Below, piece after piece: positions 11,337 through 22,489 of a stretch of DNA of 64,000 bases. This stretch comes from Epiperipatus broadwayi. Taxonomy: Eukaryota; Onychophora; Udeonychophora; Euonychophora; Peripatidae. Where the stretch lies: NCBI GenBank assembly GCA_028023455.1, contig JAQFVV010000278.1:312001-376000 (forward strand), written 5' to 3'. Position 1 is the first letter of the stretch, and every line of letters begins with the position of its first letter. A program made the translations under genes and the position numbers. Under the pieces are notes generated by a model that worked only from the letters and a program-made list of their open reading frames with translations, did no database searches and was not told where the DNA came from.

Positions 11337-13060
11337 TTAGGAGAACAGGTAACCCAGAGATGTAATAGTTCCAGTGTTCAAATTCAATCCATGTGGTTCT
11401 AAGGTCTTGAATTTAAAAATAAAAAAACTCTCCTTTTGTTTCCTCTCCCTTGTAGAAGAAAAACCTTCCTGAAGAATCACTACTTTTAAATCATCAATTG
11501 AATGATTCGGTAAGTTAAAATGTTTTGAAACTTGTCTATCTTTATTCTTATGCAAAATGTCAAATCTATGATTAGTCATTCTTACATGTAAACTATTTGC
11601 TGACTCACCTATATACTGGTTTAAACATCTACTACACTCTATCAAAGATATCAAATTAACACTTTTACATGTAACATAATTAGGAATATACCATTTAAAA
11701 TTACGATTCTTAATGCTAAAGACCACTTTTGTCACAACAATATGTTTACATGAGAACATCTTCTATCCTCACATGGAGAATACCCTTTTACCTGTACAGA
11801 ACTACTAATAAAATTTGTTTTGACAAGTATATCTCTAAGTGATCTATGTTTTCGATATACAACCTTAGGTGGATCAGAAAAAATAGATTTTAAATAATCT
11901 GTGGACTGTAATATGTTAAAATGTTTCACCAATATCCGGTTAATATTAGGTAAATCTCTATTAAAAGTAAGAACCAATGGTGAAACATCTAATTGTTTTT
12001 TACTCTTTTCAGATAAAAGAAGTTTCTTTCTATCAATTAAAAAAGATCTCCTTACTGCATTATCAAACAATGTCTTAGGATACCTCATATTGAGCAATCT
12101 ATTATATAAAATACTATTATTTTGTTGAAGAAATTTCTCATCATTACAAATCCTCTTCATCCTTAAAAATTGACTATAAGGAATATTAGCCTTTAAATGT
12201 TTAGGATGGTTATTATAAAAATGTAGATAGTGGTTATTGTCAGTTGGTTTCCTATATACAGTAGTAGTAAGAACTCTATTAGTGTAAATAACTTCAACAT
12301 CAAGAAAATGAGCAATTGATTTTGAAAAATTCATTGTGAAATTAATATTTTTATTAAAATTATTTAAATAACTTAAAAAATTATGAAGTTCAACTTCACT
12401 ATGTGGCCATATCATGAAAATGTCATCTATATATCTAAGCCAAGTGTGAGATTTCATCCTAGCATTATCAAGTATAGAGGATTCTAGTTTTGACATAAAA
12501 ATATTCACATAACTTGGTGCCATCTTTGTACCCATTGCAGTACCCTGTTTCTATAAATATTATCTAGAATCAAAAGCAAAAAAAATATTTCTTAAAACCA
12601 AATATATTAATTCAACCATAGTAGTAATAAGACCATGATCATACTCTCTATCTTGTAAAGCACATTTAATAGCCTCAACTCCATCATCATGAGGTATATT
12701 TGTGTATAATGATACAATATCCAAAGTAACCAAAAAACAATCAACTGGTAATTCAGATTTAATATTTTTTAACACACAAAGAAAATGAGTAGTATCTTTA
12801 ACATAAGAATTAAATGATGGTGGAATAAATTTAATAATATTATCAACATATGCTGAAATATTTTTTGTAAAACTACCAATACTAGCTACAATAGGTCTGC
12901 CTGGACAACCAGGTTTATGAATCTTTGGCAAAATATAAAAACTACTAGAATGAATTTTGGTTGGTACTAAAAATTTATATACATTATTATTTATAAGACC
13001 CCTAGCTCTCATATCTTTTATAATGATCGAAATGAAAGTGAAGATCGTTTCTAACCGCAA
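11337..13060 (-). pseudogene. Penelope-like element, RT and GIY-YIG, disrupted
   Basis: Minus-strand PLE in three frame pieces. 12,560-13,060 holds the reverse transcriptase N-terminal half: 'FYILPKIHKPGCPGRPIVAS' is the typical PLE fingers motif and 'LVTLDIVSLYTNIPHDDGVE' is RT motif A. 11,732-12,535 continues it: 'MGTKMAPSYVNIFM' is motif B and 'WLRYIDDIFMIW' is the catalytic YIDD motif C, with 'LDVEV' and 'TTTVYRKPTDNNHYLHFYNN' after it. 11,337-11,759 holds the Cys-containing linker and GIY-YIG segment 'LIECSRCLNQYIGESANSLH' with 'VRMTNHR'. The breaks near 12,540 and 11,750 are frame changes, so this copy is a pseudogene, though still highly readable. It is a different PLE lineage from the 8.9-10.5 kb pair. 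The start shown is the first Met of the fragment; the true 5' part is missing. Confidence 0.93.
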
Positions 13061-15120
13061 ACTATGATATCTGCTCTACAGGGCGCCATCTAGGCATTTA
13101 AACCTAGAAAAATTTATAGAGTAGGCAGATACGCGCTGTTAAGATTCCACTTTATTTAAATATTCAGATCGTTTGCCCAAGTCACTAGCTCAGTGGAGAC
13201 GCAGAGATAAAAATCTATATCTTAATTTATATCTTAAATATAAATAAATAAAAGCCACTGCCAAAAATTAACACATAAAAATATTTATTTACGCACATAT
13301 AAAATCATTCTAATTTGAGGAATAAGTTTAACATTTTAGATTTTTATATTAACTTTTAATTTTACATTTAACTAAGTTTCAATGAGTTTAATATTTTATT
13401 TAGATAGTTGAGTATGAATAGACTACATAGACCTGCATTGAAAAGAAAATATTCTATTCCTTATTTAACCTTAGGCCAAAAAAATTGCAATCAAACCGGC
13501 GCCAATCCATCTGATACATTTATGTATTCAATGTAGCATGAAAATACGACAACACAAAATACTATACTGTCAGGAATGTACATCTGATCAGTAAGTAGAA
13601 TTAGAGAAGACATTGTCTCTCCACCAACAGGAATGTCACATCTGTTGGCGAGTAGAACAATAAACATAAAACTCCATAGGAATGGATCACGGTCCTTTGC
13701 CGTCTTACGAACCCATCCATAGGCAAACAGAAGGTGTGTGGCATATATACACAATCCTGCACATAGGGATCTCATACTACATCTACTAATTACACAAATA
13801 TATCCAATCCATTGAGCCAATTCAACTACGAAATGAATAACCTAAGATTACCCTCCCTTAATATAACTTTACAAAACTCTATAGCCATTCACGCCCGACT
13901 GAGATTTAACATTTAGATATGTTCACACAGATTATTTTTATACAATTTGTTTTATAATGTCGAGTATAGATCGGCTACATAGATTCCACGGTCAAAAACA
14001 TTCCACATTAAACACAACCGATCAAAATACAAAGTCAATCGATAACATCAATTGCTGAGGGAATACAGGAGACCCTTTGGTGTTCATCATAAGGCACCGC
14101 AGTGACATCGTTGACTTATATATTCTAATCGACTGTGAAAACCACAACATAATCAACTGCTAACGAATCTATGCAATGTCTATACCCAACTTAAATGTAG
14201 TGCATTTAATAATTTCTACAATAAATATTACTACAAATAAAAATAATAAAATGGAAATGATTTTAGCAAAACTTAACTATATAAATTTAAACAATCAATT
14301 ATTAATTTGAAAATCAAATAAAAGTTCATTTTAAAATTTAAATTAGCTGAATCTTTAAAAAAAAACAATGACGAAAGTTCTTAATTACTTTTTTTTTGTT
14401 GTTGTTAATTTGTAAAGTTCATAGCTCACGATAGAAGAGTCCAGGTTTCTGCTTTTAATTCCTGCGATGCCTCCATTGGAAGATAATGTTCTGGAGATGG
14501 CAATAGCTGGTTCAAGGTATCACAGTCTTTTCATTTTTTTTTTAAATAGAGAGTATGGTATGTGCATCCTACCACATCTCTCAAACACAAAATTCTGGAA
14601 CTGTCAGAAAAAACTGTATTTCCCTTTTTATATTATCCACATGGATCAACAAAACATCACTAATCCATCACTTTCGTTAGGGTCCAAGCCAAGGCTTAGT
14701 GCTTCCATTGGTCAAGCTAATTTCTCTTTATTTTCTTATCTATCTTTCATCAGATCATTTTAATTATACAAGAGCCCAAGGCTAGCTTGCTTTTCAAACA
14801 ATTTATAAACAATCATTTCCATTTACAGATTACAAGAATTAATTAATACCTGTTTTTATTTTTAAATCTCATACTTTTTTTTATAAAAAAAGTACGTTCA
14901 AATACTTATTTATTTGTTTGTTTTTTTTAAAAATATTTTTAAAGTTTGGCATCTGTGCGAATGTATATACGTTTAACAAACATTTTAATTTTAGCATTTA
15001 GTTTTTTACTTTTATTTGTGAACTTTTAAGTTTTTAATTTTAAATTAATGTAACGACATATTTATATATTGTTACACTTTTAAACTAAAAAGTATACCCT
15101 TGAATAATGAACTAATATAT
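13061..15120. other. Unassigned region, no recognised gene
   Basis: The stretch 13,480-14,170 is visibly less AT-rich than its flanks. It contains a 109-codon minus-strand frame (13,491-13,820) with hydrophobic segments ('LCAGLCIYATHLLFAYG', 'FLWSFMFIVLLANRC') that I do not recognise. It could be an old transposon or a chance frame; no splice context was convincing. A short motif recurs at about 13,415 and 13,970 (GAGTAT-A-TAG/CGGCTACATAGA), suggesting dispersed repeats. Otherwise nothing is seen. Confidence 0.4.
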
Positions 15121-15132
15121 ATATATATATAT

Positions 15133-15182
15133 ATCATGCTAAACCAGTACACAACAGTTGGTGCAGATCACCATCTTCCACA
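15133..15182 (-). ncRNA. Family A hammerhead, degraded copy
   Basis: The minus strand reads CACCAA, CUGUUGU, GUACUGGUUUAGCAU, then GAU. Both the CUGAUGA box and the GAAA box are mutated and the 3' side runs into an (AT)n tract. Recognisable only by alignment to better copies. Not expected to cleave. Confidence 0.55.
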
Positions 15183-15967
15183 CACATATATAACCAATGC
15201 TCAGTTTATATTAAGATAGCAAATCTTCAAACTTTAATTGACAAGCTTTATTCTTCTCCACTCTTTAACTCTTCAACCATCCATATCATTGAAATTCTGT
15301 TAATGGAATAATCAAAGTCTTTGTTGATGACAATATTATTATCATATCTATGTTGACTTTAAGTCATTCTGACCCCTCACATAGGTTTATTTAAATATAC
15401 AGATGAGGGATGAAAAGAAAACAGACTGAATATGTACTATTCAAATATAAATATAATGTCTATACTAAACAATGTAATTAGAAGGGACTCTAATCAGACT
15501 TTTCAGCTCCCTACACCTATTGGCCCATTGATACAACTGATACACATGAACACATACATGTGAAAAAGTTTATTGGAGATCATTTATCTTTTTTATATGA
15601 TTGTGTATAACAGTTTTATAAGATAGAGTGGATAGGTATAAGGAGGTTGAGTTCTGATTACAAGTTTTTTCTAATTACATTATAAAGTACAGACATAGAC
15701 TTATATTAAAATATTACATATTCAAACTGTATTTTTCCCATCTCTTGTCTTTGTACTTTAATAGACATATTAAGGTCTTATATGTGAAGCATCAGAGGGA
15801 CTTAAAGCCAATGTGGGTATGTCAATAATAATGGCATCAAATGGCCTTGAGTATTCTGGATGGCAAAAGAGTTGGAGGGCCAAAAAAATTGAAGGTTATC
15901 CATTAAAGTTTGAAGATTTGATACTTTAATATAAACTGAGCACTTGTTGTATATATGTGTTCGAAAT

Positions 15968-16032
15968 AGCTACCTGGATCAAATGATGAGTGCTGGTTTA
16001 GCAAGAAATATGTATATTAGAGATAATTAATC
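15968..16032 (+). ncRNA. Family A hammerhead, one core change
   Basis: The upstream GAUCAA is followed by AUGAUGA (first C replaced by A), stem II UGCU/AGCA around GGUUU, GAAA, stem III AUA/UAU and a cleavage position at 16,016/16,017 before UUAG. Everything except the first C of the core is kept. It marks the boundary between two tandem monomers. Confidence 0.7.
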
Positions 16033-16460
16033 TTTTTCAAATATATGTGGCCTTGTGTATTAGTTGTATAAGATAGAGAGCATAAATGTAGGGAGATTGA
16101 AAGTTCTCTTGCAATTACATTGTTTAGTATAGGCAATATAATTAAATTTGTATATTTTACCATACTTTGTCTGTGTACTAAAATGGACATTGTAAGGTCA
16201 TATATATGAAGATAAAGATTGGCTATATTAATATAATCTGAGCTTATATATATATAAATTATTATGTTTTGTGCTAAACCATGTGTTGTTTTCATTACAT
16301 ACTGATATTTTGACTAACTAGCATCTGCCATTGTCAAGATTAACTTTTGAAAGAAAAATCGTAAAACATAATAATTTATCTATACATTCAAATATCAGCC
16401 TTTTAAGCTAATTGTGCATACGCTTTTAACTGTGAAAACATTATATATATATATATGGAA

Positions 16461-16519
16461 GATGGTGATCTGGACCAACTGATGAGTGCTGACTTAGCAC
16501 AAAATATGTAAATTGGATA
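16461..16519 (+). ncRNA. Family A hammerhead, GAAA box mutated
   Basis: Stem I ACCAA pairs with the downstream UUGGA; CUGAUGA at 16,479-16,485; stem II GUGCU/AGCAC is a perfect 5 bp; but the GAAA box reads AAAA. One core substitution, all stems kept. Confidence 0.75.
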
Positions 16520-18013
16520 ATTTTTTTATGTCTGTGGTCATGAGTGTATAGGTGTAGGGATCTGGCAAGTATGAATTCAAGTTCTTTCTTTCAGAGAAAT
16601 TAAAGAAAAAAAAGAATTAAATAATTTTTATTATTAAAAATGTATGATTCTGAAACAAATAACATATTTAAAAGTTATTTAAATATTAAGAGTCTATGGG
16701 AGATAAGTGGAGTTGTGGATAATGTTTAATTTAAATATGTTGTTATTTTGTAGTTCTTTTCAATTGAGAAGTCTGTATAGCAATGAAACTAGTAGTTGTG
16801 CTTTAGAGTTTATTTCTTTTGGCTTGTCTGTTTGAGTTGTGGATTTGAGATGCACTTTATTATATATATGTGCGTGTGTCATGGACAAAGTGTGCGTGAT
16901 TATACCTTTCTCTATATGAGAATGGTGAAGGGAATACTATTGAATTTTCAACATGCCTAATGACATTACTGTGTTGACACCTTTAATACCCAGGAAGATT
17001 GGTTATTCTTTATAAAAATACATTTCTAGCGTAAGAGATGTCTGACAATTCTGTACCGGTTGTTTCTTTGTGATAGTAAAGATAAAATGAAGATGCATTA
17101 GTATAAATAAAAAATTGAAAAATATATTTATGTGAAAAAGATGTAAGCATTTAACAATGTAAATATGGCTTTAGATTAAAGAAAGAAAAATATAATTTAT
17201 AATAAAATTTAAATTTAAAACAAATCCTATAACTTTTATGATGTGAAATGTGCATCATGATTAAGAACAGTGATAGAGGGGCAGAGTCTGAACCTAAAAT
17301 TGAATATCATTAATAGTATATATATATATGTGTGTGTGTGTGTGCGTGTGTGTGCGCGCGCGCGTGAGTGTATGTGGATAAGTGCGTCGTCCTAAATTAT
17401 TCTACTGAGAGAAAGCAGTTAAGGAACAACAAACATGTATAATATATATATAGTTTTAAAGTTTCTATTAAATGAATGATAATTATTGTTATTTTTTCTT
17501 TTATAATATATGTAAATTTCTGATAATAAATGATTTTATACTTCAACGCTTTTTTGTATTCTATGGATTTTTATGTTTTCACACCTTGAGATTTTTTATT
17601 TGTTTTTGTATTTATTGCAATAACCGAAAGAAGTGTGAATTATGAAGGTTTGTAAAATCCTCACTTTGCTAACTTTAAAAAACACAAAAAAATAAATAAA
17701 TAATAAAAAATATAAATGAAAAATAAATAAATCTGTAAAAAAGGAAAATTAAAAAGGTTTTTACAAACTCTCTTAGTAATAGACGTGATAATGAAATATA
17801 TATAACTCATTTTAAAAATGCATATATTTGTATATGTAACGCCAATTATTTTTGTGACCTATTACAAAATAATTAATTAGTTTGGTGTAAATAATGCTTA
17901 ATTATTCATATTTAAATGACTAATATTTGAATGGACATGTGCCATTCTAGAAACAAAATTAACCGCTGAGATATCTTTCACGTATTTTGACAGTTAACAC
18001 TGTCATCATACTA
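16516..18013. other. AT-rich stretch with (GT)n, no gene seen
   Basis: A decayed tRNA-like tail of family A may extend to about 16,600. A (AT)n-(GT)n-(GC)n microsatellite lies at about 17,315-17,375. No coding region was recognised. Confidence 0.5.
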
Positions 18014-18630
18014 TTATAGCGGATTTGAATCTATATTTTGGATAAAAAATATGATAATCAAGTAAAAAATAAATATCATTATATATCCACTGCAGGATGA
18101 AGGTCTCTCCAAGTTCAATCCATCTTTTCCTATCTTTAGCTTTTTCCTCCACATCACCCCTGCACACTTTCTTATTTCATCCATCCATCTCACATGTGGT
18201 CTCTTTCTGGGTCTTTTACAATCTCTTGGAATCCAGTTTAAAATTTCAATCGTCCATATATTATCATCTCTTCTAGCAATATGTCCAACCCAACTCCACT
18301 TCAGTCTTTTAATTTTTTCAATGAGGTCAGTAACAACTGTTTGTTCCCTTACCCATACATTGCATTTTCGATATCTTCCTGTTACTCCCAACATGCAATC
18401 TCTCCATACCTTTTTGAGTAGTCTGAATTCTCTATATTGCTCTTCTATTAAGTGTCCAAGTCTCCGATCCATAAGTAAAAACCGGCAAAACACATTTATT
18501 AAAAACCTTCCTTTTCAAACACATAGGCATATTTCTTTTTAGTATCAAGTTATTCCTACCAAAAACACTCCAACCAAGTTTAATTCTATGACTAATTTTA
18601 TCTATTTGTTTCCATCTGTATTAATAATCT
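18014..18630 (-). pseudogene. RTE-type LINE, C-terminal fragment
   Basis: Minus-strand frame 18,014-18,493 reads the C-terminal end of an RTE-like LINE: 'LMDRRLGHLIEEQYREFRLL', 'KCNVWVREQTVVTDLIEKIK', then the signature 'LKWSWVGHIARRDDNIW', 'EILNWIPRDCKRPRKRPHVR' and 'WMDEIRKCAG'. This tail (RLKWxGHIARRxDxRW … RxxGRPxxRW) is standard for RTE/BovB-type proteins. The reverse transcriptase and endonuclease are missing. The final residues past about 18,100 read through into 3' sequence. Same family as 23,445-25,640. Confidence 0.9.
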
Positions 18631-19675
18631 GACTAATGATTTGTTTTATATGATAATGTATTTTGATGCACATGTTTAAAGACATTTGTGTTATGGATAA
18701 AAAATAAAGAGAAGTTATATTAAAAGTATGTAACTTAAAATAAAGAAAATCCTAAAAGAGTCAATTGCTGGTCATCATAATGATAATAATCACGACTCTC
18801 ATAAACATTATCATGAGATGTTATTTATATAATTCCAACATTAATTATATAGGATCCAACCACACACACATCAAATTCCACTTTTTTCAGGTGCTGCTTT
18901 CATAAATCGCAAATTATATGCAAATAATTGAAACAGACAGATCGGAGAACCGATCTTCGTTTCAGGTGTTTTTATGTACGGTAATTCAAACCACTGTTCG
19001 CCCGCAGTGAGATTTTGTCTATTTTAATTTATAATAAAAATTAGTTATATATTCTATAGTTTATAAATAAATATGTAAAGTTTCCGTATATAAATGTCGC
19101 AAACCATGAAATAATATTTGTGTGTGCGTGGTTTGCGAATTTATATCATTTAATTTAAAGTTTCAGTGCGGGCGTATTTGTTTTAAATTTTAGTTTTAAA
19201 ATTGTATAAAGTCGTTTAAAAATACTGATCAAAAATCACATTCCGTTGATCAGTGTTTTTAATTAAAATCTAATTGCACATAAATAAACTTTTATACTAA
19301 AGATATAATGATTAATTATTCTACTAAATAGGTTTAATCAAAATGATAGGTACTACATAAATATTTTATATTAGCATGATATCAAATTCCAACACATTTG
19401 CATATGTTATTTGAATATCCAACTTTATTAAATAGTTCAAAAATCAAACAATATATATATAATGATATAATGTGGTTAAATTGTAATTGTATATTCATTT
19501 GCTTTATATTTAAAAAGCTTAAGTACGTATAAGCAAAATGCAGACATAATCATATATGCATTCCCAGATATTGGCTTTCATTTAGAGAGCTCCTATTATT
19601 TTAACCAAATATAAATCTTTCGGATATAAATGATTTCCTAAAAAAAATCTAAAAATAGAGATTATTAATTTAAAA
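18631..19675. other. Non-coding region with several strong hairpins
   Basis: No coding region. Three inverted pairs stand out: 18,930-18,963 (GAAAC and AGATCGG pair with CCGATCT and GTTTC around AGAA); 19,097-19,106 with 19,129-19,138 (TCGCAAACCA / TGGTTTGCGA); and 19,216-19,231 with 19,247-19,262 (16 bp, one wobble). A 'CGCCCGCAGTGA' block near 19,000 is also answered by 'TTCAGTGCGGGCG' near 19,160. This may be one structured foldback element; its family is unknown. Confidence 0.5.
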
Positions 19676-19815
19676 GTTACACTAGCATTAGCACGAAATA
19701 TGTATATTGGTGATCGTTTATCTTTTCGACGTGTGTATGATCAAAGGTATCAGCAGTATGAGATAGCATGGAGAGTTGACAGTCGAGTGATAGTCTGAGT
19801 TCAAACTCCTATATA
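19676..19815 (+). repeat. Family A fragment, 5' cut inside the HHR
   Basis: Begins within stem II of the hammerhead ('TTAGCACGAAATATGTATA', then TTGGTGATC) and continues into the tRNA-like module ('GAGTTCAAACTCC'). The CUGAUGA half is missing, so no ribozyme can form. Confidence 0.75.
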
Positions 19816-20283
19816 TTACATATTGGAAAGGAGGTATGAAAAAGCCTGTATGGTAGAAGAAAATCATACATTAATCTATTATAATATTATTCGAATAATA
19901 AATATATTTTAAACAACTTATATTTAACAAGTTATATTTTTCTAAATATAAATTAATTAATATATTTTTAATAAACAAAATAAACCATTTTTTTAGTTTT
20001 CTTTTCCAAATCCTGGTTATTAATCTTTTTGGAATATAAATAATGTTTTGTTTACTTCAATAAATATTTGAAAACTTTTTAGATCTATTATGGTTTGCCA
20101 ATGTAAATGATTATAAGAGCAAAGTGCTAAATATGTATGATCAACATTTTGTTAATTAATCAATTATTTATATATATATAAGTATAGGGGATTTGTGACT
20201 AAGATTTTCAAGCACCCTTCAACTATCCACACTATCTCATACAACTGATACACATGACCACACAGATGTAGAAAAGATAAATA

Positions 20284-20345
20284 ATACCAATATACATATT
20301 TCGTGCTAAACCAACACTCATCAATTGGTCCAGATTATCATCTCC
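20284..20345 (-). ncRNA. Family A hammerhead, near-intact (C3 to U)
   Basis: Minus strand: ACCAA, UUGAUGA (first C to U), stem II GUGUU/AGCAC with one G-U pair around GGUUU, GAAA, stem III AUA/UAU, cleavage before UUGGU. Stem I ACCAA/UUGGU is perfect. A single core substitution separates it from consensus. Confidence 0.8.
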
Positions 20346-20763
20346 CACACATATATATAATCAGTGCTCAGTTTATATTAAAATAGCAAATCTTCATACT
20401 TTAATGGACATGCTTCAATCCACTCCAGCCTCCAACTTTTCAGCTAACCATATCATTGAAAATCTGATGATGAAAACTCAAATTCCATGCTGATGCTAAT
20501 ATTATTGCCATGCCCATGTTGACCTGAAGTCACTCTTACCCCTCATATATAGGAATGTATCCATGTAAATAAAATATAAGAGGGGTGGATAGGATACAAG
20601 CTTGATATGTAAATATTTGAAAATCAGGCACTTTTCACAAACCTGGGAGCTTAATTGTAAATATAGGGGATTTGAATTCATATTTTTAAGCACCCTTCAA
20701 CTATCCACACTTTCTCATACAACTGATACATGTGACCACACACATGTAGAAATGATAAATAAT

Positions 20764-20826
20764 CACCAATATATGTATTTTGTGCTAAACTAGCACTCAT
20801 CAGTTGGTCCAGATTATCATCTCCCA
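20764..20826 (-). ncRNA. Family A hammerhead, near-intact (G12 to A)
   Basis: Minus strand: AUAAUC, then ACCAA, CUGAUGA, stem II GUGCU/AGCAC (5 bp), AAAA in place of GAAA, stem III AUA/UAU, cleavage before UUGGU and GAUU. The outer part of stem I also pairs (AAUC/GAUU). One core substitution. Confidence 0.8.
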
Positions 20827-21035
20827 CACTTATATATATAATCAGTGCTCAGTTTATATTAAGATAGCAAATCTTCATACTTTAATGGACAGGTTTCAAT
20901 CCACTTCAACCTCCATCATCAGATTTTTAATGATATGGATGGCTGAAGGGCTGTGGATTGGAATAATTTGAAGCCTTAAAGCATGAAGATTGCCTATCTT
21001 AATACAAAGCTGAGCACTGATTTTAAATGTGTAGA

Positions 21036-21102
21036 GATGATAATCTTGACCAACTGATGATTGCTGGTTTAGCATGAAATACCTTTATTGGTGATTATTT
21101 AT
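21036..21102 (+). ncRNA. Family A hammerhead, core boxes intact
   Basis: CUGAUGA at 21,054-21,060 and GAAA both present. Stem II UGCU/AGCA (4 bp, closing pair lost). Stem I ACCAA/UUGGU, extended by AUAAUC/GAUUAU across a small bulge. Stem III is disrupted (UACCUUUA), so cleavage is doubtful. Confidence 0.75.
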
Positions 21103-21205
21103 CTTTTCAACATATATGTATTCAAGTGTATCAGTGATATGAGATAGAATAGTGAGTGGTAGGTCGTGTGAAAGTCTATGCTTATATAGCCTATATATTA
21201 AATAT

Positions 21206-21837
21206 CTATTGTATTTTTAGTTTTTATATTGTTTTTATACAAAATAATCTTATTTAACATTCAGGAAGTTATTATATATACTCAAAACCATAAATAATGA
21301 AATTAAAGTTTATTTGTATTTTTAACAGAACTAGAGTTTGCAATGAAGTATAAAATAATTATTTTTAACATTCCTTCAAAATCGCAAATCTAAAAGCCCC
21401 AGAATCAGGGATTTTGAATTGTTTTAATTATATAAACTTTTACATTTACCAATGCAGAATGAACATTTACTTTAATATAGTATTGATAATGTTAAATTAT
21501 TGACAATGATCCTTCTGAATTATTATATCTTTCTCATTACTGAAGAATGCTATACATATTACTATTATATTTTTCATACTTTTATTACAAATATATACTT
21601 CTTTCATCTGTGCAGATTAATCTATAACTTTTAGTATGAATTACTAATTTCTAGATAGCCATTACTAATAAATATTGGATGATTACCTATAAGAAAAATT
21701 CACACATAACTAAAAAGTTTTGTGATTTGCCAAGTTCAATCTCAACACGCAGACTCCAGACATTAGTATAAACACATTTACAGCTTAAAATCCTTTTTAA
21801 ATTTATTAAATAATATTTATTTTATAAAGCGCAAACA
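21206..21837. other. AT-rich stretch, no gene seen
   Basis: No coding region, terminal repeat or RNA gene recognised. Confidence 0.5.
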
Positions 21838-22030
21838 GTATTGAAATTAAATTGAGAGGCTGCGAACCTCACGCGCTTATTACTTATCTGACAGCCAATC
21901 AGATGTTATGTAACATTTTATGTCCTGTATTTACGGTTTGATTCTATTCAAAACATCCATCATGACATCTGATTGGTGTCAGATAAGTAATAAGCGCTTG
22001 AGATTTGCAGCCTCTCAATTTAATTTAAAT
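21838..22030. mobile_element. Small foldback (MITE-like) element
   Basis: Two inverted arms of about 70 bp (about 21,842-21,914 and 21,960-22,030) flank a loop of about 45 bp. The arms share 'AATTGAGAGGCTGC', 'GCGCTTATTACTTATCTGAC' and 'CCAATCAGATGT', with few mismatches. No protein is encoded. The layout fits a non-autonomous DNA transposon with long terminal inverted repeats; the superfamily is not assignable. Confidence 0.72.
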
Positions 22031-22381
22031 TTATTAAGTATATGGTATTTTTCTACACATAATATATTTTTTTACAGCATACTTAAAAATGTAATTTTTA
22101 ATTCCTATATAGCAAAACTAGTTTGTTACCAAAATATTTATAAATGTGAAATGCATATATTTATTTATATTATTAAATAAATAATTACTTTTTTAAAATA
22201 AAAAAAAAAGAATTAAAAATTTTATCACTAACTTTTAAAAATAACATTGCTTAAAAAAATTCTGAATATTATATTTGAAAATATAACATTAATGGATAGG
22301 CAACATTTTTCACTTTTAAGTTTACATGAGTCATAAATATTTGCACTATTATTAAATTATTGTATAAAAACCAGTATATTA

Positions 22382-22482
22382 GTCAAGCATTGATGGTCGA
22401 AAGGTCAGCAACAGCAACTTTACAAGCAGTTGTCCCGGGTTGGTCGCTTCCCGGCTGATGCTATGACACATGAAAAAAAAAA
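22382..22482 (+). mobile_element. tRNA-derived SINE, plus
   Basis: A ~100-bp unit with a tRNA-like A box ('TGATGGTCGAAAGG'), a B-box region ('GTTGGTCGCTTCCCGG'), the end block 'CTGATGCTATGACACATG' and a short poly(A). It is almost entirely tRNA head with no LINE-derived tail. It shares all blocks with three further copies in this window. Flanking sequence shows only an imperfect duplication around CAGTATA. Confidence 0.78.
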
Positions 22483-22489
22483 CAGTATA

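Larger units (their letters stand above)
15121..16515. repeat. Family A cluster, inverted then tandem
   Basis: A minus-oriented monomer runs from about 15,568 down to 15,130 (HHR at its low end, tRNA-like module at its high end). At 15,570 the orientation flips and a complete plus-oriented monomer follows, from 15,573 to 16,016 (444 nt), bounded at both ends by a hammerhead cleavage position ('TA|TTGG' and 'TATA|TTAG'). A second, internally deleted plus monomer begins at 16,017. A further HHR lies at 16,461-16,519. Each monomer has, in order, post-cleavage UUGG, a tRNA-like A/B-box module ending in a 'GAGTTC' block, a unique middle part, then the HHR. Confidence 0.82.
20165..21205. repeat. 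Family A cluster, two minus units then a plus unit
   Basis: The minus strand carries a tandem pair. Cleavage positions lie at 20,290/20,291 and 20,769/20,770, enclosing one complete 479-nt monomer. The next minus unit is cut at about 20,925, where the repeat flips to plus orientation and runs through another HHR (cleavage after 21,087) to a tRNA-like end near 21,200. The monomers share the blocks 'CCCATGTTGACCT', 'CTGAGCACTGATTATATA' and a B-box-like 'TTCAAATCCCC'. Head-to-tail tandem copies with one HHR per unit are what rolling or multimeric, HHR-processed RNAs would leave behind. Confidence 0.83.

Noticed and set aside
17315-17375. (GT)n(GC)n tract as a regulatory Z-DNA element
   Set aside because: Only a microsatellite can be supported; no gene nearby to regulate.
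18939-18956. AGATCGG… as sequencing-adapter contamination
   Set aside because: Only about eight bases match the common adapter start, and the string is half of a natural hairpin with its complement next to it.
20465-20480. CUGAUGAUGAAAA near 20,466 as a hammerhead core
   Set aside because: No space for stem II between the boxes; it belongs to the middle part of family A read on the opposite strand.
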